Source of the DNA: an uncultured Pelagibacteraceae bacterium
GTDB taxonomy: Bacteria; Pseudomonadota; Alphaproteobacteria; Pelagibacterales; Pelagibacteraceae
Length of the DNA: 64,000 bases
Assembly: GCA_902627565.1 (NCBI GenBank)
Contig: CACOJM010000002.1
Coordinates: 80,513-144,512, forward strand
Reading direction: 5' to 3'
The position numbers and the translations under genes are program-made. The notes beneath the pieces were generated by a model that worked only from the letters and a program-made list of their open reading frames with translations, did not search any database and was not told the DNA's origin. Position 1 is the stretch's first letter, and each line of letters begins with the position of its first letter. Positions 34,821-44,134 of the stretch are shown piece after piece.

Positions 34821-35561
34821 TTAATTATATGTTTTTTTTACTATATCAATAAAATTTTTTGAATTTTGTGATGCTCCACCAATCAAAAATCCATCAAGAT
34901 CTTTGATCATTTTTAAATTATATATATTTTTAGGATTAACTGATCCGCCGTAGAGTATTTTAGGCATTTTTTTTTTAAATTTACTTTTTATAAATCTAAT
35001 GGTGTTCTCAAGTTCTTTAGTTTTTGGAATTTTGCCAGTGCCAATAGACCAAACTGGTTCGTAAGCTATAAAAAGAGTCGCTTTTTTATTAATCTTATCT
35101 AAGCAAAGTTTGATTTGTTTAGATAAAATTAGTTTAGTTTTGCCTTTATTTTTTTCCTCTAGAGTTTCTCCGATACATAATATCACTTTTAATTTTGCTC
35201 GAATTGCACTTTTAATTTTTTGATTAATAAGTTTATTTGTTTCGCCTTTTTCTCTATTTTCTGAGTGACCAATTATCACATAATTAGCTCCGCTATTTTT
35301 TAACATTTTAGAATTAATAAATCCTGTGTGAGGACCATAATCATCATTTTCATGACAATTCTGCCCACCAATATCAATTAAACAATTTTGGAATTTTTTA
35401 AAAAAAGGAATAATTAAAGTAAAGGGTGGGCAATATATCAATCTTCCTTTCTTAATTTCCTTTGATTTTGAAAATTTTATAACTTTATTTAATGTATTTA
35501 ACGATTTTATATTTCCATACATTTTCCAATTAGCTATAAAATACATATATTTATTTGTCAT
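34821..35561 (-). CDS. tpiA: Triose-phosphate isomerase
   Basis: Interconverts dihydroxyacetone phosphate and glyceraldehyde 3-phosphate; 246 residues. Catalytic elements: ANWKMYGN with the N-terminal Lys, VIIGHSENRE with the electrophile His, AYEPVWSIGTGK with the catalytic Glu, and LYGGSVNPKN for phosphate binding. The ATG at 35561 is used; a second Met five codons in would also give a complete enzyme. Divergent from the PpiD-like gene with a 54-base spacer. Confidence 0.96.
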   Translation of the reverse strand: MTNKYMYFIANWKMYGNIKSLNTLNKVIKFSKSKEIKKGRLIYCPPFTLIIPFFKKFQNCLIDIGGQNCHENDDYGPHTGFINSKMLKNSGANYVIIGHSENREKGETNKLINQKIKSAIRAKLKVILCIGETLEEKNKGKTKLILSKQIKLCLDKINKKATLFIAYEPVWSIGTGKIPKTKELENTIRFIKSKFKKKMPKILYGGSVNPKNIYNLKMIKDLDGFLIGGASQNSKNFIDIVKKTYN

Positions 35562-35615
35562 AAGGATATTTTTAATTTATAGCTTTGCTTTTTATAGATC
35601 AATAAATTTATAGAT

Positions 35616-37028
35616 ATGATTGGAAGTTTTAGAAAATTTGCTAAATCAAGATATGCAGGTATTTTAGTTGGAATAATTATTATACCTTTTGTTTTTTGGG
35701 GTATGGGAAGTGTTTTCAGTTCAGGAAATACAAATAGTATTGCTAAGATTAATAAAGAAAATATATCTACCCAAGATTTTATTGATCATATAAATCAATC
35801 AAAAATACCAACTGAAACCATAAGAGATAATTTAGACCAAAATATAATTGAAGAATTGTTATCAGGTTTAATTTCTACTAAATTGCTTAATCTAGAGATT
35901 AATAAATTTAATATTTCAATTACCCAAAATACATTGCTAAAAAAAATTAAAGGCAATAAGAATTTTTTAGATGAAAACGGTATTTTTCAAAGAGTTAAAT
36001 ATGAAAAATTTTTGTTAGAAAATAACTTGTCTGCAGCTCAATTTGAAAAAAGATTAAAAGATAGAGAAGAACAAAAAAATTTGTTTGATTATATAGGTGC
36101 TGGAACTGTATCACCAAGATTTTTAGTAAAGAAATTATATGAAGAAGAAAACAAAAAACTCAATATTGAATTTATTGACTTAAATGATTTTTACTCAAAA
36201 AAAGAGGATATATCTGATGTAGATATGGAAAAATTTATAAAAGAAAATGAAGATCTATTAAAAATTGATTATCTTGATTTTAGTTATGCTAAAATTACAC
36301 CTCAAAATTTATTGGGTGTAGACGAATTTAATCAAGCTTTTTTTGATAAAATTGATCAAATTGAGATAGATATATCTAATGATGTTAATTTTAAAACTAT
36401 AATAAACGGACTTAACATAAAATCTACTACTATAAAAAATTTTAGATTTTCCGAAGATAAAGATCAAATAGAAAAAAAAATATTTGAACTTAAAAATAGT
36501 CCATTTGACATATTTGAAAATGAAAACGAATATATTCTATATAAAATAAATAAATCTGAAGAAAGAACTCCTGATCTTAGCGATACCGAAACAAAAGCTG
36601 AAATCATACAATTAATTCATCAAAAAAATAAATTCGATTATAATAAAAATTTGATTGATCAAATTACAAATAAAAATTTCACAAATGAAAAATTTGATGA
36701 AATGAGCCAGAATAATATAAGTACAATTACTATTAATTCAGTAAGAGATAATAAAAAATTTGAAATTAATGCAGTAAAACTTCTTTATTCCTTACCAGAA
36801 AAATCATTTACACTAATTAATGATGAACAAAATAATATCTATTTAGCTAAAATTAAAAAATTTGAAATAGTAGGTTTTACTGAAGATAATTATAATAATA
36901 ATTTGGGAAAACAAAATTCAAATACTAAACAAAGTATTTTAAGATCTTATGACATTCTTTTAAATGACAAATATGATGTTACTTTGAACCAAAAAACAAT
37001 TCAACGAGTCAAAAATTTTTATCAATGA
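35616..37028 (+). CDS. PpiD/SurA-N-like periplasmic chaperone without a visible parvulin domain
   Basis: Membrane-anchored protein of 470 residues with a short basic tip, one helix (about 13-34, ending WGMGSVFSS) and a periplasmic body whose first 150 residues match the SurA/PpiD N-terminal chaperone fold (INKENISTQDFIDHINQS and the helical LLSGLISTKLLNLEINKFNI). PpiD proteins are about 600 residues with one parvulin domain. I cannot find parvulin signatures here, and the space available after residue 190 is reduced, so the isomerase domain appears lost or extremely diverged. It sits between tpiA (divergent) and trpE, a common position for ppiD in Alphaproteobacteria. Confidence 0.8.
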   Translation: MIGSFRKFAKSRYAGILVGIIIIPFVFWGMGSVFSSGNTNSIAKINKENISTQDFIDHINQSKIPTETIRDNLDQNIIEELLSGLISTKLLNLEINKFNISITQNTLLKKIKGNKNFLDENGIFQRVKYEKFLLENNLSAAQFEKRLKDREEQKNLFDYIGAGTVSPRFLVKKLYEEENKKLNIEFIDLNDFYSKKEDISDVDMEKFIKENEDLLKIDYLDFSYAKITPQNLLGVDEFNQAFFDKIDQIEIDISNDVNFKTIINGLNIKSTTIKNFRFSEDKDQIEKKIFELKNSPFDIFENENEYILYKINKSEERTPDLSDTETKAEIIQLIHQKNKFDYNKNLIDQITNKNFTNEKFDEMSQNNISTITINSVRDNKKFEINAVKLLYSLPEKSFTLINDEQNNIYLAKIKKFEIVGFTEDNYNNNLGKQNSNTKQSILRSYDILLNDKYDVTLNQKTIQRVKNFYQ

Positions 37029-38485
37029 TAATTAATCGAAGCTTCAAGGATTTTAAGCTACGACACAGAAGCAATAAAAATCAAATAATCTATACTTCAA
37101 AAAAAGTTAAAAATGATGATGAAGTTTTAAATTTAATTGATAATTTTTTAGTTGAAAAAAATAGCTTTGTGTTTGAGTCTGTAGAAAAAGGCAAGATCAA
37201 AGGAAGATACACCATATTCGGAAAGAATCCTGATAAAATATGGGAATTTAATAACAAAAGTTCTTACATAATCAAAAAAAATAAGAAGATTAAATTAAAA
37301 GAAAAACCAGAATATTTGATTGAAAAAATAATTGAGAATTTTAAATTTGAAACACCGAAAAATTTACCAAAAATTTGTTCGTTAATTTCTGGGTATTTTT
37401 CATATGACACGATTAGATATATAGAAAAAATTCCCAATAGTTGTAAAAATGATCTTAGCTTACCAGATGTAAGACTTATTAGACCAAGAACTCTTGTAAT
37501 TCATGATAATTTAAAAAAAGAAATATTTTATATATCAAATATTTTTAAGGATGAAAAAATTATAAATTATCAAAAAAAATATGATGAGATAAAAACTGAT
37601 CTTTATAGATTAGTTATTCAATCATCTATTAAGAGTATTGATAATAAAATAAGTCAAAAATCTAAAGATATTATTGTTAAATCAAACACATCTAAAAATA
37701 AATTTTTAAATATGGTTAATAAAGCAAAAAAATATATTAAATTAGGTGATATTTTTCAGGTCGTTTTAAGTCAAAGATTTGAGGCTAAACTAACAAAAAA
37801 ACCAATAGATATTTATAAAAAACTTAGAGTAACAAATCCTTCTCCTTTTATGTTTTTTTTTAATTTTAATGATTTTCAAATTATTGGAGCAAGTCCTGAA
37901 ATATTAGTAAGACTTAGAGATAATAAAATTACAGTACGGCCAATAGCAGGAACTAGACCAAGAGGTAGAACAAAAAAAGAAGACCTTTTTTACGAAAAAG
38001 ATCTTCTTAAAGATAAAAAAGAGCTTTCTGAACATTTAATGTTATTAGATTTAGGACGAAATGATGCTGGTAAGGTTTCAAAAATAAATACTATCAAAGT
38101 AACTGAAAGTTTTATAATCGAGAGATATTCACATGTAATGCATATAGTTTCTAATGTTATTGGTAAATATAATAAAAAATTTTCAAAGTTTAAATCGCTT
38201 TTAGCTGGTTTTCCTGCAGGAACTGTTTCGGGGGCTCCTAAAATAAGAGCTATGGAAATTATTGATGAACTAGAAATAACTAAAAGAAAAGTTTATGCAG
38301 GTGGGATTGGTTATTTTTCCGCTAACGGTGAATTCGATACCTGTATAGCTTTAAGAACAGCGGTTGCCAAAAATGATAAATTTTATGTTCAAGCAGGAGC
38401 TGGTATTGTAGCAGATAGTAAACCTTTAAAAGAGTATGAGGAAACTGTAAATAAAGCTAAAGCCCTAATAAGTGCATTAAAATGA
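37025..38485 (+). CDS. trpE: Anthranilate synthase component I
   Basis: Chorismate-using subunit of 486 residues for the first step of tryptophan synthesis. Conserved C-terminal motifs include QVVLSQRFEA, NPSPFMFFF, IIGASPEILVR, RPIAGTRPRGRT, HLMLLDLGRNDAGKV, FPAGTVSGAPKIRAMEII and GGIGYFSANGEFDTCIALRTAV. It overlaps the preceding chaperone gene by four bases and trpG by four bases. The run trpE-trpG-trpD-trpC is compact with no leader peptide visible. Confidence 0.97.
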   Translation: MIINRSFKDFKLRHRSNKNQIIYTSKKVKNDDEVLNLIDNFLVEKNSFVFESVEKGKIKGRYTIFGKNPDKIWEFNNKSSYIIKKNKKIKLKEKPEYLIEKIIENFKFETPKNLPKICSLISGYFSYDTIRYIEKIPNSCKNDLSLPDVRLIRPRTLVIHDNLKKEIFYISNIFKDEKIINYQKKYDEIKTDLYRLVIQSSIKSIDNKISQKSKDIIVKSNTSKNKFLNMVNKAKKYIKLGDIFQVVLSQRFEAKLTKKPIDIYKKLRVTNPSPFMFFFNFNDFQIIGASPEILVRLRDNKITVRPIAGTRPRGRTKKEDLFYEKDLLKDKKELSEHLMLLDLGRNDAGKVSKINTIKVTESFIIERYSHVMHIVSNVIGKYNKKFSKFKSLLAGFPAGTVSGAPKIRAMEIIDELEITKRKVYAGGIGYFSANGEFDTCIALRTAVAKNDKFYVQAGAGIVADSKPLKEYEETVNKAKALISALK

Positions 38486-39051
38486 AAAAAATAATTTTAA
38501 TTGATAATTACGATAGTTTTACATTTAATCTCTATCATTATTTGTCATCTTTAAAAGTCAATGTTGATGTAATTAGAAATGATCAAATTACATCAGAAGA
38601 GATATTAAAAAGAAAGTATAATAAAATTGTAATATCACCAGGACCGGGTAATCCTAATCAATCAGGTAATTGTCTAAAAATTGTAAAATCTTTATATAAA
38701 AAATTACCTATATTTGGGGTTTGTTTGGGTCATCAGATAATAGGTCAAATATTTGGTTCTAAGATTGTACAGGCAAAAAAGTTGATGCATGGAAAAACGA
38801 GTAAAATAATATCAAAAAAAACTGGTATATTAAAAAATCTTCCTAAAACTTTTGAAGCAACTCGTTACCATAGCTTAATTATTGATAAAAAAACACTATC
38901 CAAAGATCTTGAAATTACTGCTGAAACCAAAGATGGGTTAATCATGGGTGTAAGACACAAAAATTACCACGTTCATGGAGTGCAATTTCATCCCGAAAGT
39001 ATTAAAACTAAGATAGGTATTAAAATTTTAAAAAACTTTATTAAAATTTAA
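38482..39051 (+). CDS. trpG: Anthranilate synthase component II (glutamine amidotransferase)
   Basis: Class I amidotransferase of 189 residues that supplies ammonia to TrpE. IDNYDSFTFNLYHYL opens the protein, SPGPGNPNQSG follows, the nucleophile Cys is in FGVCLGHQIIG, and the His-Glu pair is in VQFHPESI. Stand-alone, not fused to TrpD. Six bases precede trpD. The same subunit could also serve p-aminobenzoate synthase, as in several bacteria, but that cannot be tested here. Confidence 0.95.
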   Translation: MKKIILIDNYDSFTFNLYHYLSSLKVNVDVIRNDQITSEEILKRKYNKIVISPGPGNPNQSGNCLKIVKSLYKKLPIFGVCLGHQIIGQIFGSKIVQAKKLMHGKTSKIISKKTGILKNLPKTFEATRYHSLIIDKKTLSKDLEITAETKDGLIMGVRHKNYHVHGVQFHPESIKTKIGIKILKNFIKI

Positions 39052-39056
39052 AAATA

Positions 39057-40049
39057 ATGAAAAAATTTATAGAAAAAATTAAGAGTAAAGAAAATTTATC
39101 TTTTGAAGAGAGTAAATCAGCTTTTAAATTGTTGATGGAAGGCAAAGCTGAAGACCAAGAAATATTTGATTTTTTAACACTTTTATCAGCTAAAGGTGAA
39201 GCTTCAGATGAAATAGCAGGTGGAGTTTTTGTTCTGAGAAATAAGTCTAAAAGAGTAAAAGTAGAAAATTGTGTTGATACATGTGGTACCGGTGGAGATG
39301 GTATGAATACACTTAATATATCTACAGCATCTGCACTTTTACTTGCAAGTATGGGTATTAAAGTAGCTAAACATGGTAATAAAGCAGTATCATCTAAATG
39401 TGGATCTGGTGACGTATTAGAGGCTTTAAATATTAAAATAAATCTGGAACCAAAAGAAATTGAAGATCAGATTAATAAAAATAATTTTGGTTTTATGTTT
39501 GCACCTAATTATCATAGTGCAATGAAATTTGTTGGTCCAACTAGGAAAAAAATTGGAAAAAGAACTATATTTAATATGATCGGACCTTTAAGTAGCCCTG
39601 CTCTAGTAAAAAGACAAGTGGTAGGTGTCTTTGATCAAAAACTTTTAAAAATATTTGCAAATGCTTTAAATAATTTAGATATTAAATTTGCATGGATTGT
39701 AAATAGTGAGGATGGATTAGATGAAATTTCACCTTATGCCAAAACTAATGTCATTCAATTAAAAGATAATAAGATCTCTGAAATTACAATTAATCCAATG
39801 GAATTAAATATAAATGCGGATAAATTTGATAATTTAATTGGTAATGATGCAAAATTTAATGCCGATAAAATGATAAATATATTCAAAGGTGAAGATAATG
39901 ATTTTTCTAAGGCTGTTTGCTTAAACGCTGCCGCAGGTCTAATTGTAAATGAAACTCATGTCAAATTTGCCGATGCTTATAATAATGCAAGGGAACATAT
40001 TTTATCAAATAAAGTTATTAAATATTTAGAAAAAATTCAAAATGGCTGA
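39057..40049 (+). CDS. trpD: Anthranilate phosphoribosyltransferase
   Basis: Adds phosphoribose from PRPP to anthranilate. The 330-residue protein shows VDTCGTGGDGMNTLNIST for PRPP binding, KHGNKAVSSKCGSGDVLEALN, and a helical N-terminal domain. FNMIGPLSSPALVKRQVVGVF and the DGLDEIS segment are also conserved. Overlaps trpC by eight bases. Confidence 0.96.
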   Translation: MKKFIEKIKSKENLSFEESKSAFKLLMEGKAEDQEIFDFLTLLSAKGEASDEIAGGVFVLRNKSKRVKVENCVDTCGTGGDGMNTLNISTASALLLASMGIKVAKHGNKAVSSKCGSGDVLEALNIKINLEPKEIEDQINKNNFGFMFAPNYHSAMKFVGPTRKKIGKRTIFNMIGPLSSPALVKRQVVGVFDQKLLKIFANALNNLDIKFAWIVNSEDGLDEISPYAKTNVIQLKDNKISEITINPMELNINADKFDNLIGNDAKFNADKMINIFKGEDNDFSKAVCLNAAAGLIVNETHVKFADAYNNAREHILSNKVIKYLEKIQNG

Positions 40050-40833
40050 AAATGTTCTTGAAAAAATAATTCAAAAGAAAAATGAGAAAATAGTAAATCT
40101 AAAAAAAACTATTTCACTTGATTCATTAGATGAAACAATCAGTTCAAATAAATCATTTATTAATTTTAAAGAAAAAATTGAAAATAATGTTAAAGAAGAT
40201 AAATTTTCAGTTATCGCTGAAATTAAAAAAGCAAGTCCTTCAGCTGGTGTAATTATAAAAAATTATGATCCTGTTAATATAGCAAAAATATATAATGATA
40301 ATAAAGCTACTTGTTTATCGGTTTTAACTGAGGAAGATTTTTTTCTTGGAAATATGATGCATATTAGCAAAATTAAACAAAAAATTAAATTACCAATTCT
40401 GTGTAAAGATTTTTTTGTAGATAAATTTCAGATACCTTTAGCTAAAAGTTACGGAGCTGATGCTATATTAATTATTTTAGCAGGTGTTAGTGATAAACTT
40501 GCTGATGATTTATATAATGAAGCACTTAAATTAAACATGTCAGTAATTGTTGAAGTTCATACTATTGAAGAAGCTAAGAGTGCGTTAAGATTTAAAGATG
40601 CTTTAATTGGAATAAATAATAGAAATTTAAAAACTTTAAAAACTGACATAAATACAACTTTTGATATTTATAATGTTTTAGTTGATCACCCTGGTCCATT
40701 AATTTCTGAAAGTGGCATTAAAACAAAAGATGAACTTTTAGAACTCTCAAACAAAACATCTATCAAAACATTTTTAATTGGTGAATCACTTTTAAAAAAT
40801 TTAGATAATAATTCTATTTTTTCTGTTCTTTAG
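40042..40833 (+). CDS. trpC: Indole-3-glycerol-phosphate synthase
   Basis: Beta/alpha barrel enzyme of 263 residues that closes the indole ring. Motifs: FSVIAEIKKASPSAGVI with the catalytic Lys/Glu region, LSVLTEEDFF, LPILCKDFFVD, GADAILII, IVEVHTIEEA and IGINNRNLKTLKTD. SESGIKTKDEL lines the phosphate site. trpF, trpB and trpA are not in this window. lexA follows after about 90 bases, an order conserved in Alphaproteobacteria (often with moaC/moeA between). Confidence 0.96.
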   Translation: MAENVLEKIIQKKNEKIVNLKKTISLDSLDETISSNKSFINFKEKIENNVKEDKFSVIAEIKKASPSAGVIIKNYDPVNIAKIYNDNKATCLSVLTEEDFFLGNMMHISKIKQKIKLPILCKDFFVDKFQIPLAKSYGADAILIILAGVSDKLADDLYNEALKLNMSVIVEVHTIEEAKSALRFKDALIGINNRNLKTLKTDINTTFDIYNVLVDHPGPLISESGIKTKDELLELSNKTSIKTFLIGESLLKNLDNNSIFSVL

Positions 40834-40882
40834 TCAAATAATCCACTATTTTACTAGCTTTTTTACTATTGTGAATTGTAGA

Positions 40883-40897
40883 GAACTTTTGTAGAAC
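40883..40897 (+). promoter_or_regulatory. LexA (SOS) box upstream of lexA
   Basis: GAACTTTTGTAGAAC has the direct-repeat form GAAC-N7-GAAC, the strand-equivalent of the alphaproteobacterial SOS box GTTC-N7-GTTC. It lies 25 bases upstream of the lexA ATG, where LexA binding would repress its own gene. Confidence 0.85.
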
Positions 40898-40921
40898 ATG
40901 TTTTGTACGATATTTGTTCTT

Positions 40922-41599
40922 ATGTTAACAAAAAAACAAAAAAACCTGCTTTTATTTATCAACAAGAAGTTGAGAAGTTCCGGTGTATCCCCTTCATATG
41001 AAGAAATGAAACAGTCATTAAATTTAAAGTCAAAGTCGGGAATTCATAGACTAATTAGTGCTTTAGAGGAAAGAGGATTTATTAAAAGATTAGCTCATAA
41101 AGCTAGAGCTCTTGAAGTAATTAAATTACCAGAAACTGCCTCTGCAAATGATATATATAATAATTTTTCACCAAGCGTTATAAAAGGTGGCTTAGATGAT
41201 GAAAAATCATTTTCTGATGAAAATGAAGTGTCTGTTTTGGGAAAAATTGCAGCAGGAACACCAGTTGAAGCTATTCAAAACGAAGTTTCAAGAATCCCAC
41301 TTCCAAGTAATTTAGAAAAAAACGGTGATTATTTTGGCCTTAAGGTACAAGGTGACTCAATGATTGATGCTGGTATCCATGAGGGTGATACAGTTATAAT
41401 TAAAAGGACAGATACTGCAGATAATGGAAAAATTGTTGTTGCTTTAATTGATGAACATGAGGCAATGTTAAAAAGAATTAGAAAAAAAGGAAAAGTTGTA
41501 GCTTTAGAAAGTGCAAATAAAAATTACGAAACAAAAATTTTTGGACCAGATAGAGTAAAAGTTCAAGGTGTATTAGTATCTTTATATAGAAACTTCTAG
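40922..41599 (+). CDS. lexA: LexA repressor of the SOS response
   Basis: Winged-helix repressor and self-cleaving protease. I place the start at the ATG at 40922 (MLTKKQKNLLLF), giving 225 residues; the frame extends upstream to 40898, but that would place the start against the SOS box. The DNA-binding domain includes GVSPSYEEMKQSLNLKSKSGIHRLISALEERGFI. The cleavage site is Ala-Gly in GKIAAGTPVE, the catalytic Ser is in VQGDSMIDAG, and the Lys is in VVALIDEHEAMLKR. Autoregulated through the adjacent GAAC-N7-GAAC box. Confidence 0.95.
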   Translation: MLTKKQKNLLLFINKKLRSSGVSPSYEEMKQSLNLKSKSGIHRLISALEERGFIKRLAHKARALEVIKLPETASANDIYNNFSPSVIKGGLDDEKSFSDENEVSVLGKIAAGTPVEAIQNEVSRIPLPSNLEKNGDYFGLKVQGDSMIDAGIHEGDTVIIKRTDTADNGKIVVALIDEHEAMLKRIRKKGKVVALESANKNYETKIFGPDRVKVQGVLVSLYRNF

Positions 41600-41621
41600 A
41601 AAAATAGTCTAAATAAATAGG

Positions 41622-43021
41622 ATGAAGAAAGTAGCGACTAGATTTGCTCCTTCCCCTACTGGGCCTTTACATATTGGTGGGATAAGGACAGCATTATTCA
41701 ACTGGTTATATTCAAAAAACCAAAATGGAAATTTTTATTTAAGAATTGAAGATACAGATAAAGAAAGATCAAAAGATGAGTATAAAAATCAAATTATACA
41801 ATCTCTTAAATGGATTGGCATAGATCATGATGGTGAAGAATATATTCAATCAAAAAAAATTGACGACCATATAAAAGTTGCTAACGAATTATTAAAAAAT
41901 GGCTTTGCCTATAAATGCTATTGTTCAAATGAAGAAATCGATGAACAAAAAAAAGAGCAAAACAAAAAAAAATACCGTATGTTTATGATAGGAAATGGAG
42001 AAATAAAGATGAAAAAGAAGCTCCAAAAGATATTCACCCAGTAATAAGGTTTAAAAGTAAAATAGAAGGAAAATCAATATTGAAAGATTTAGTTCAAGGC
42101 AATGTTGAAATAGAAAATAAAACTATAGAAGATTTTGTTATTTTGAGAAATGACGGTACACCTACATATAATTTATCTGCTTCTGTAGATGATCATCAAA
42201 TGAATATGACACATATAATTAGAGGTGATGATCATAAAATAAATACTTTTAAACAAATACAAATATATGACGCTATGAAATGGGAACTACCATCTTTTGC
42301 CCATATACCTTTGATACATACTATTGATGGCAAAAAATTATCAAAAAGAGATAAGGCATCAACTTTAGATGATTATTCTAAAATTGGTATAATGCCAGAT
42401 GCATTAAGAAACTACCTTTTGAGATTAGGTTGGTCTTTTAAAGATAAAGAAATATTTTCATTAGATGAAAGTATAAAATATTTTAATATAGAAGGAATAG
42501 GTAAATCTCCATCAAAATTAGATATGAGCCGAATACTCTCTATGAATGAACATTACATTAAAAATATAAATGAAAAAGATTTATTTGATCAATTTATAAA
42601 TTATTGTCATTTATTTAAAGATAAAATCAAAGAAGATAAAAAAGATAAAATTCAAAAATCTTTAACTATTCTTAAAAACAAAGCTAAAACCCTAGAAGAT
42701 ATATTTAATAATTGCCAATATATTGTTGAGGATGAAGTAAAATTCAATAAAGAAGATTTGGCATTGATTGATGAAAAAGCAAAAAAAATAATTTCAGAAT
42801 TTTATATTAAGTTTAAAGAAATAAACGAGCTTAATAGAGAGAATTTAGAACCAATAGTTCAAGATTTAATTAAAACAAATGAGACAAATTTTAAAGGTGT
42901 GGGACAACCATTGAGAATAGCTTTAACAGGATCAAAATTTGGGCCCGGTATTTATGATATAATAATATCACTTGGTAAAGATGATGTAGAGAAAAGGTTA
43001 ACTGATAAGACTATTTCTTAA
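41622..43021 (+). CDS. gltX: Glutamate--tRNA ligase, frame interrupted at a run of nine A
   Basis: Class I synthetase split over two frames. The first (41622-42044) carries the HIGH-type motif APSPTGPLHIGGIRTALF and ends with an unrelated tail after NKKK. The second is open from before 42080 to 43021 and carries HIIRGDDHKIN, the KLSKRDKAS motif and the anticodon-binding domain. At 41964-41972 there are nine A; one extra A, or a -1 slip, joins them as KKKIPYVYDRKWRNKD, the expected family sequence, giving a 466-residue enzyme of normal length. No other defect is visible, so it is probably functional through slippage, or the sequence has a homopolymer error. It overlaps lpxB tail to tail by 24 bases. 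Confidence 0.88.
41964..41972 (+). other. A9 slippery tract at the gltX frame change
   Basis: In the first gltX frame the tract is read AAA AAA AAA TAC after AAC. It contains the heptamer A AAA AAA in the register used for -1 ribosomal slippage, and nine A is long enough for RNA polymerase slippage. Ten A in DNA or mRNA restores one continuous frame. Confidence 0.8.
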
Positions 43022-44134
43022 AATTAAAGCAACCTCATTTGAAGAAGATGATTTCGATCTAATACCCTCTAAAGTTTTATTGCACTCATCTAATTGTTTT
43101 TTTCCAATATCTGGATTTTTAAGCATATAAATAACAGAATTATAAATTTCTTTTGCATTACACTCACCTTGTAATAACTCAGGAATTACCTCTTTATTAT
43201 TGATAATATTTATAATATTTGCATATTTTACATTAATTAATAACTTAAAAATCATAAAATTTATAAAACTAAGCTTGTAAATAATTATTGAAGGAACATT
43301 TGAGCTGCAAACTTGTAAAGATACAGTTCCAGATTTACACACAGCAAAAATAGAATTTACCAATATTTCTTTTTTTAGACTTTCATCTGAAATGACATCG
43401 GTATTTTTAAGATTCTTGTCTTTAATATAATCAACTATATTATCTTTATTTTCTTCTGTTGCATGAAAAACATAACTATAATTCGAATCTTTTTTAGACA
43501 TCATATTGATAAAATCAATTAATATTGGTAAGAGAACAGTTGTTTCTGATTTACGGCTACCTGGCATAATAGATATAATTTTTTTATTTTGAGAAATAAA
43601 ATTATTGATATCAATTTTATTAGTATCTGTTTTATCTATTAATGGATGTCCAACAAAAGTACTTTTTATATTTTCCTCGTCAAAATATTTTTTTTCAAAA
43701 TCAAATAATAAAAGCATGTGATCAATAAATTTCTTTATCTTTTTTACTCTACCTTTTCGCCAAATCCATACTTGAGGAGCCACATAATGAATAGTTTTAA
43801 TATTAGGATTTTTTTTTTTTACTAATTCAGCTACTCTGAGAGTAAAATCTGGACTATCAACACTAAATAAAATATCTGGGTCAAATTTTAAGATCTCATC
43901 AACTGTTTGATTAATTTTTTTTTTAATCTTAAAAATATTGAATAAAACACTTGTAAAACCTAAATATGTAATTTCATTTAATTTAAAAATAGATTTTATA
44001 CCAATTTTTTTTAAGTTAGAGCCACCAACAGACAAATATTCAATGTCACTATAATTTTTTCTAAGTTTTGATATTGCTGTAGATGCTAATTTATCACCAG
44101 ATGGTTCACCTGTTAGTATAAATATTTTTTTCAT
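42998..44134 (-). CDS. lpxB: Lipid-A-disaccharide synthase
   Basis: GT19 glycosyltransferase of 378 residues that joins UDP-diacylglucosamine and lipid X. Signatures: ILTGEPSGDKLAS at the N-terminus, SVDSPDFTLRVAE, HYVAPQVWIWRKGRVKKI, and FVGHPLID. The nucleotide-site segment ISIMPGSRKSE and the later AVCKSGTVSLQ are also conserved. It is the last gene of the lpxD-fabZ-lpxA-lpxI-lpxB group and overlaps lpxI by four bases (ATGA). Confidence 0.96.
   Translation of the reverse strand: MKKIFILTGEPSGDKLASTAISKLRKNYSDIEYLSVGGSNLKKIGIKSIFKLNEITYLGFTSVLFNIFKIKKKINQTVDEILKFDPDILFSVDSPDFTLRVAELVKKKNPNIKTIHYVAPQVWIWRKGRVKKIKKFIDHMLLLFDFEKKYFDEENIKSTFVGHPLIDKTDTNKIDINNFISQNKKIISIMPGSRKSETTVLLPILIDFINMMSKKDSNYSYVFHATEENKDNIVDYIKDKNLKNTDVISDESLKKEILVNSIFAVCKSGTVSLQVCSSNVPSIIIYKLSFINFMIFKLLINVKYANIINIINNKEVIPELLQGECNAKEIYNSVIYMLKNPDIGKKQLDECNKTLEGIRSKSSSSNEVALILRNSLIS

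Noticed and set aside
42080..43021. Second gltX frame as an independent gene starting at TTG 42080
   Set aside because: There is no ribosome-binding site, and the matching protein sequence continues upstream of 42080 in the same frame back to the A9 tract. It is the rest of gltX.
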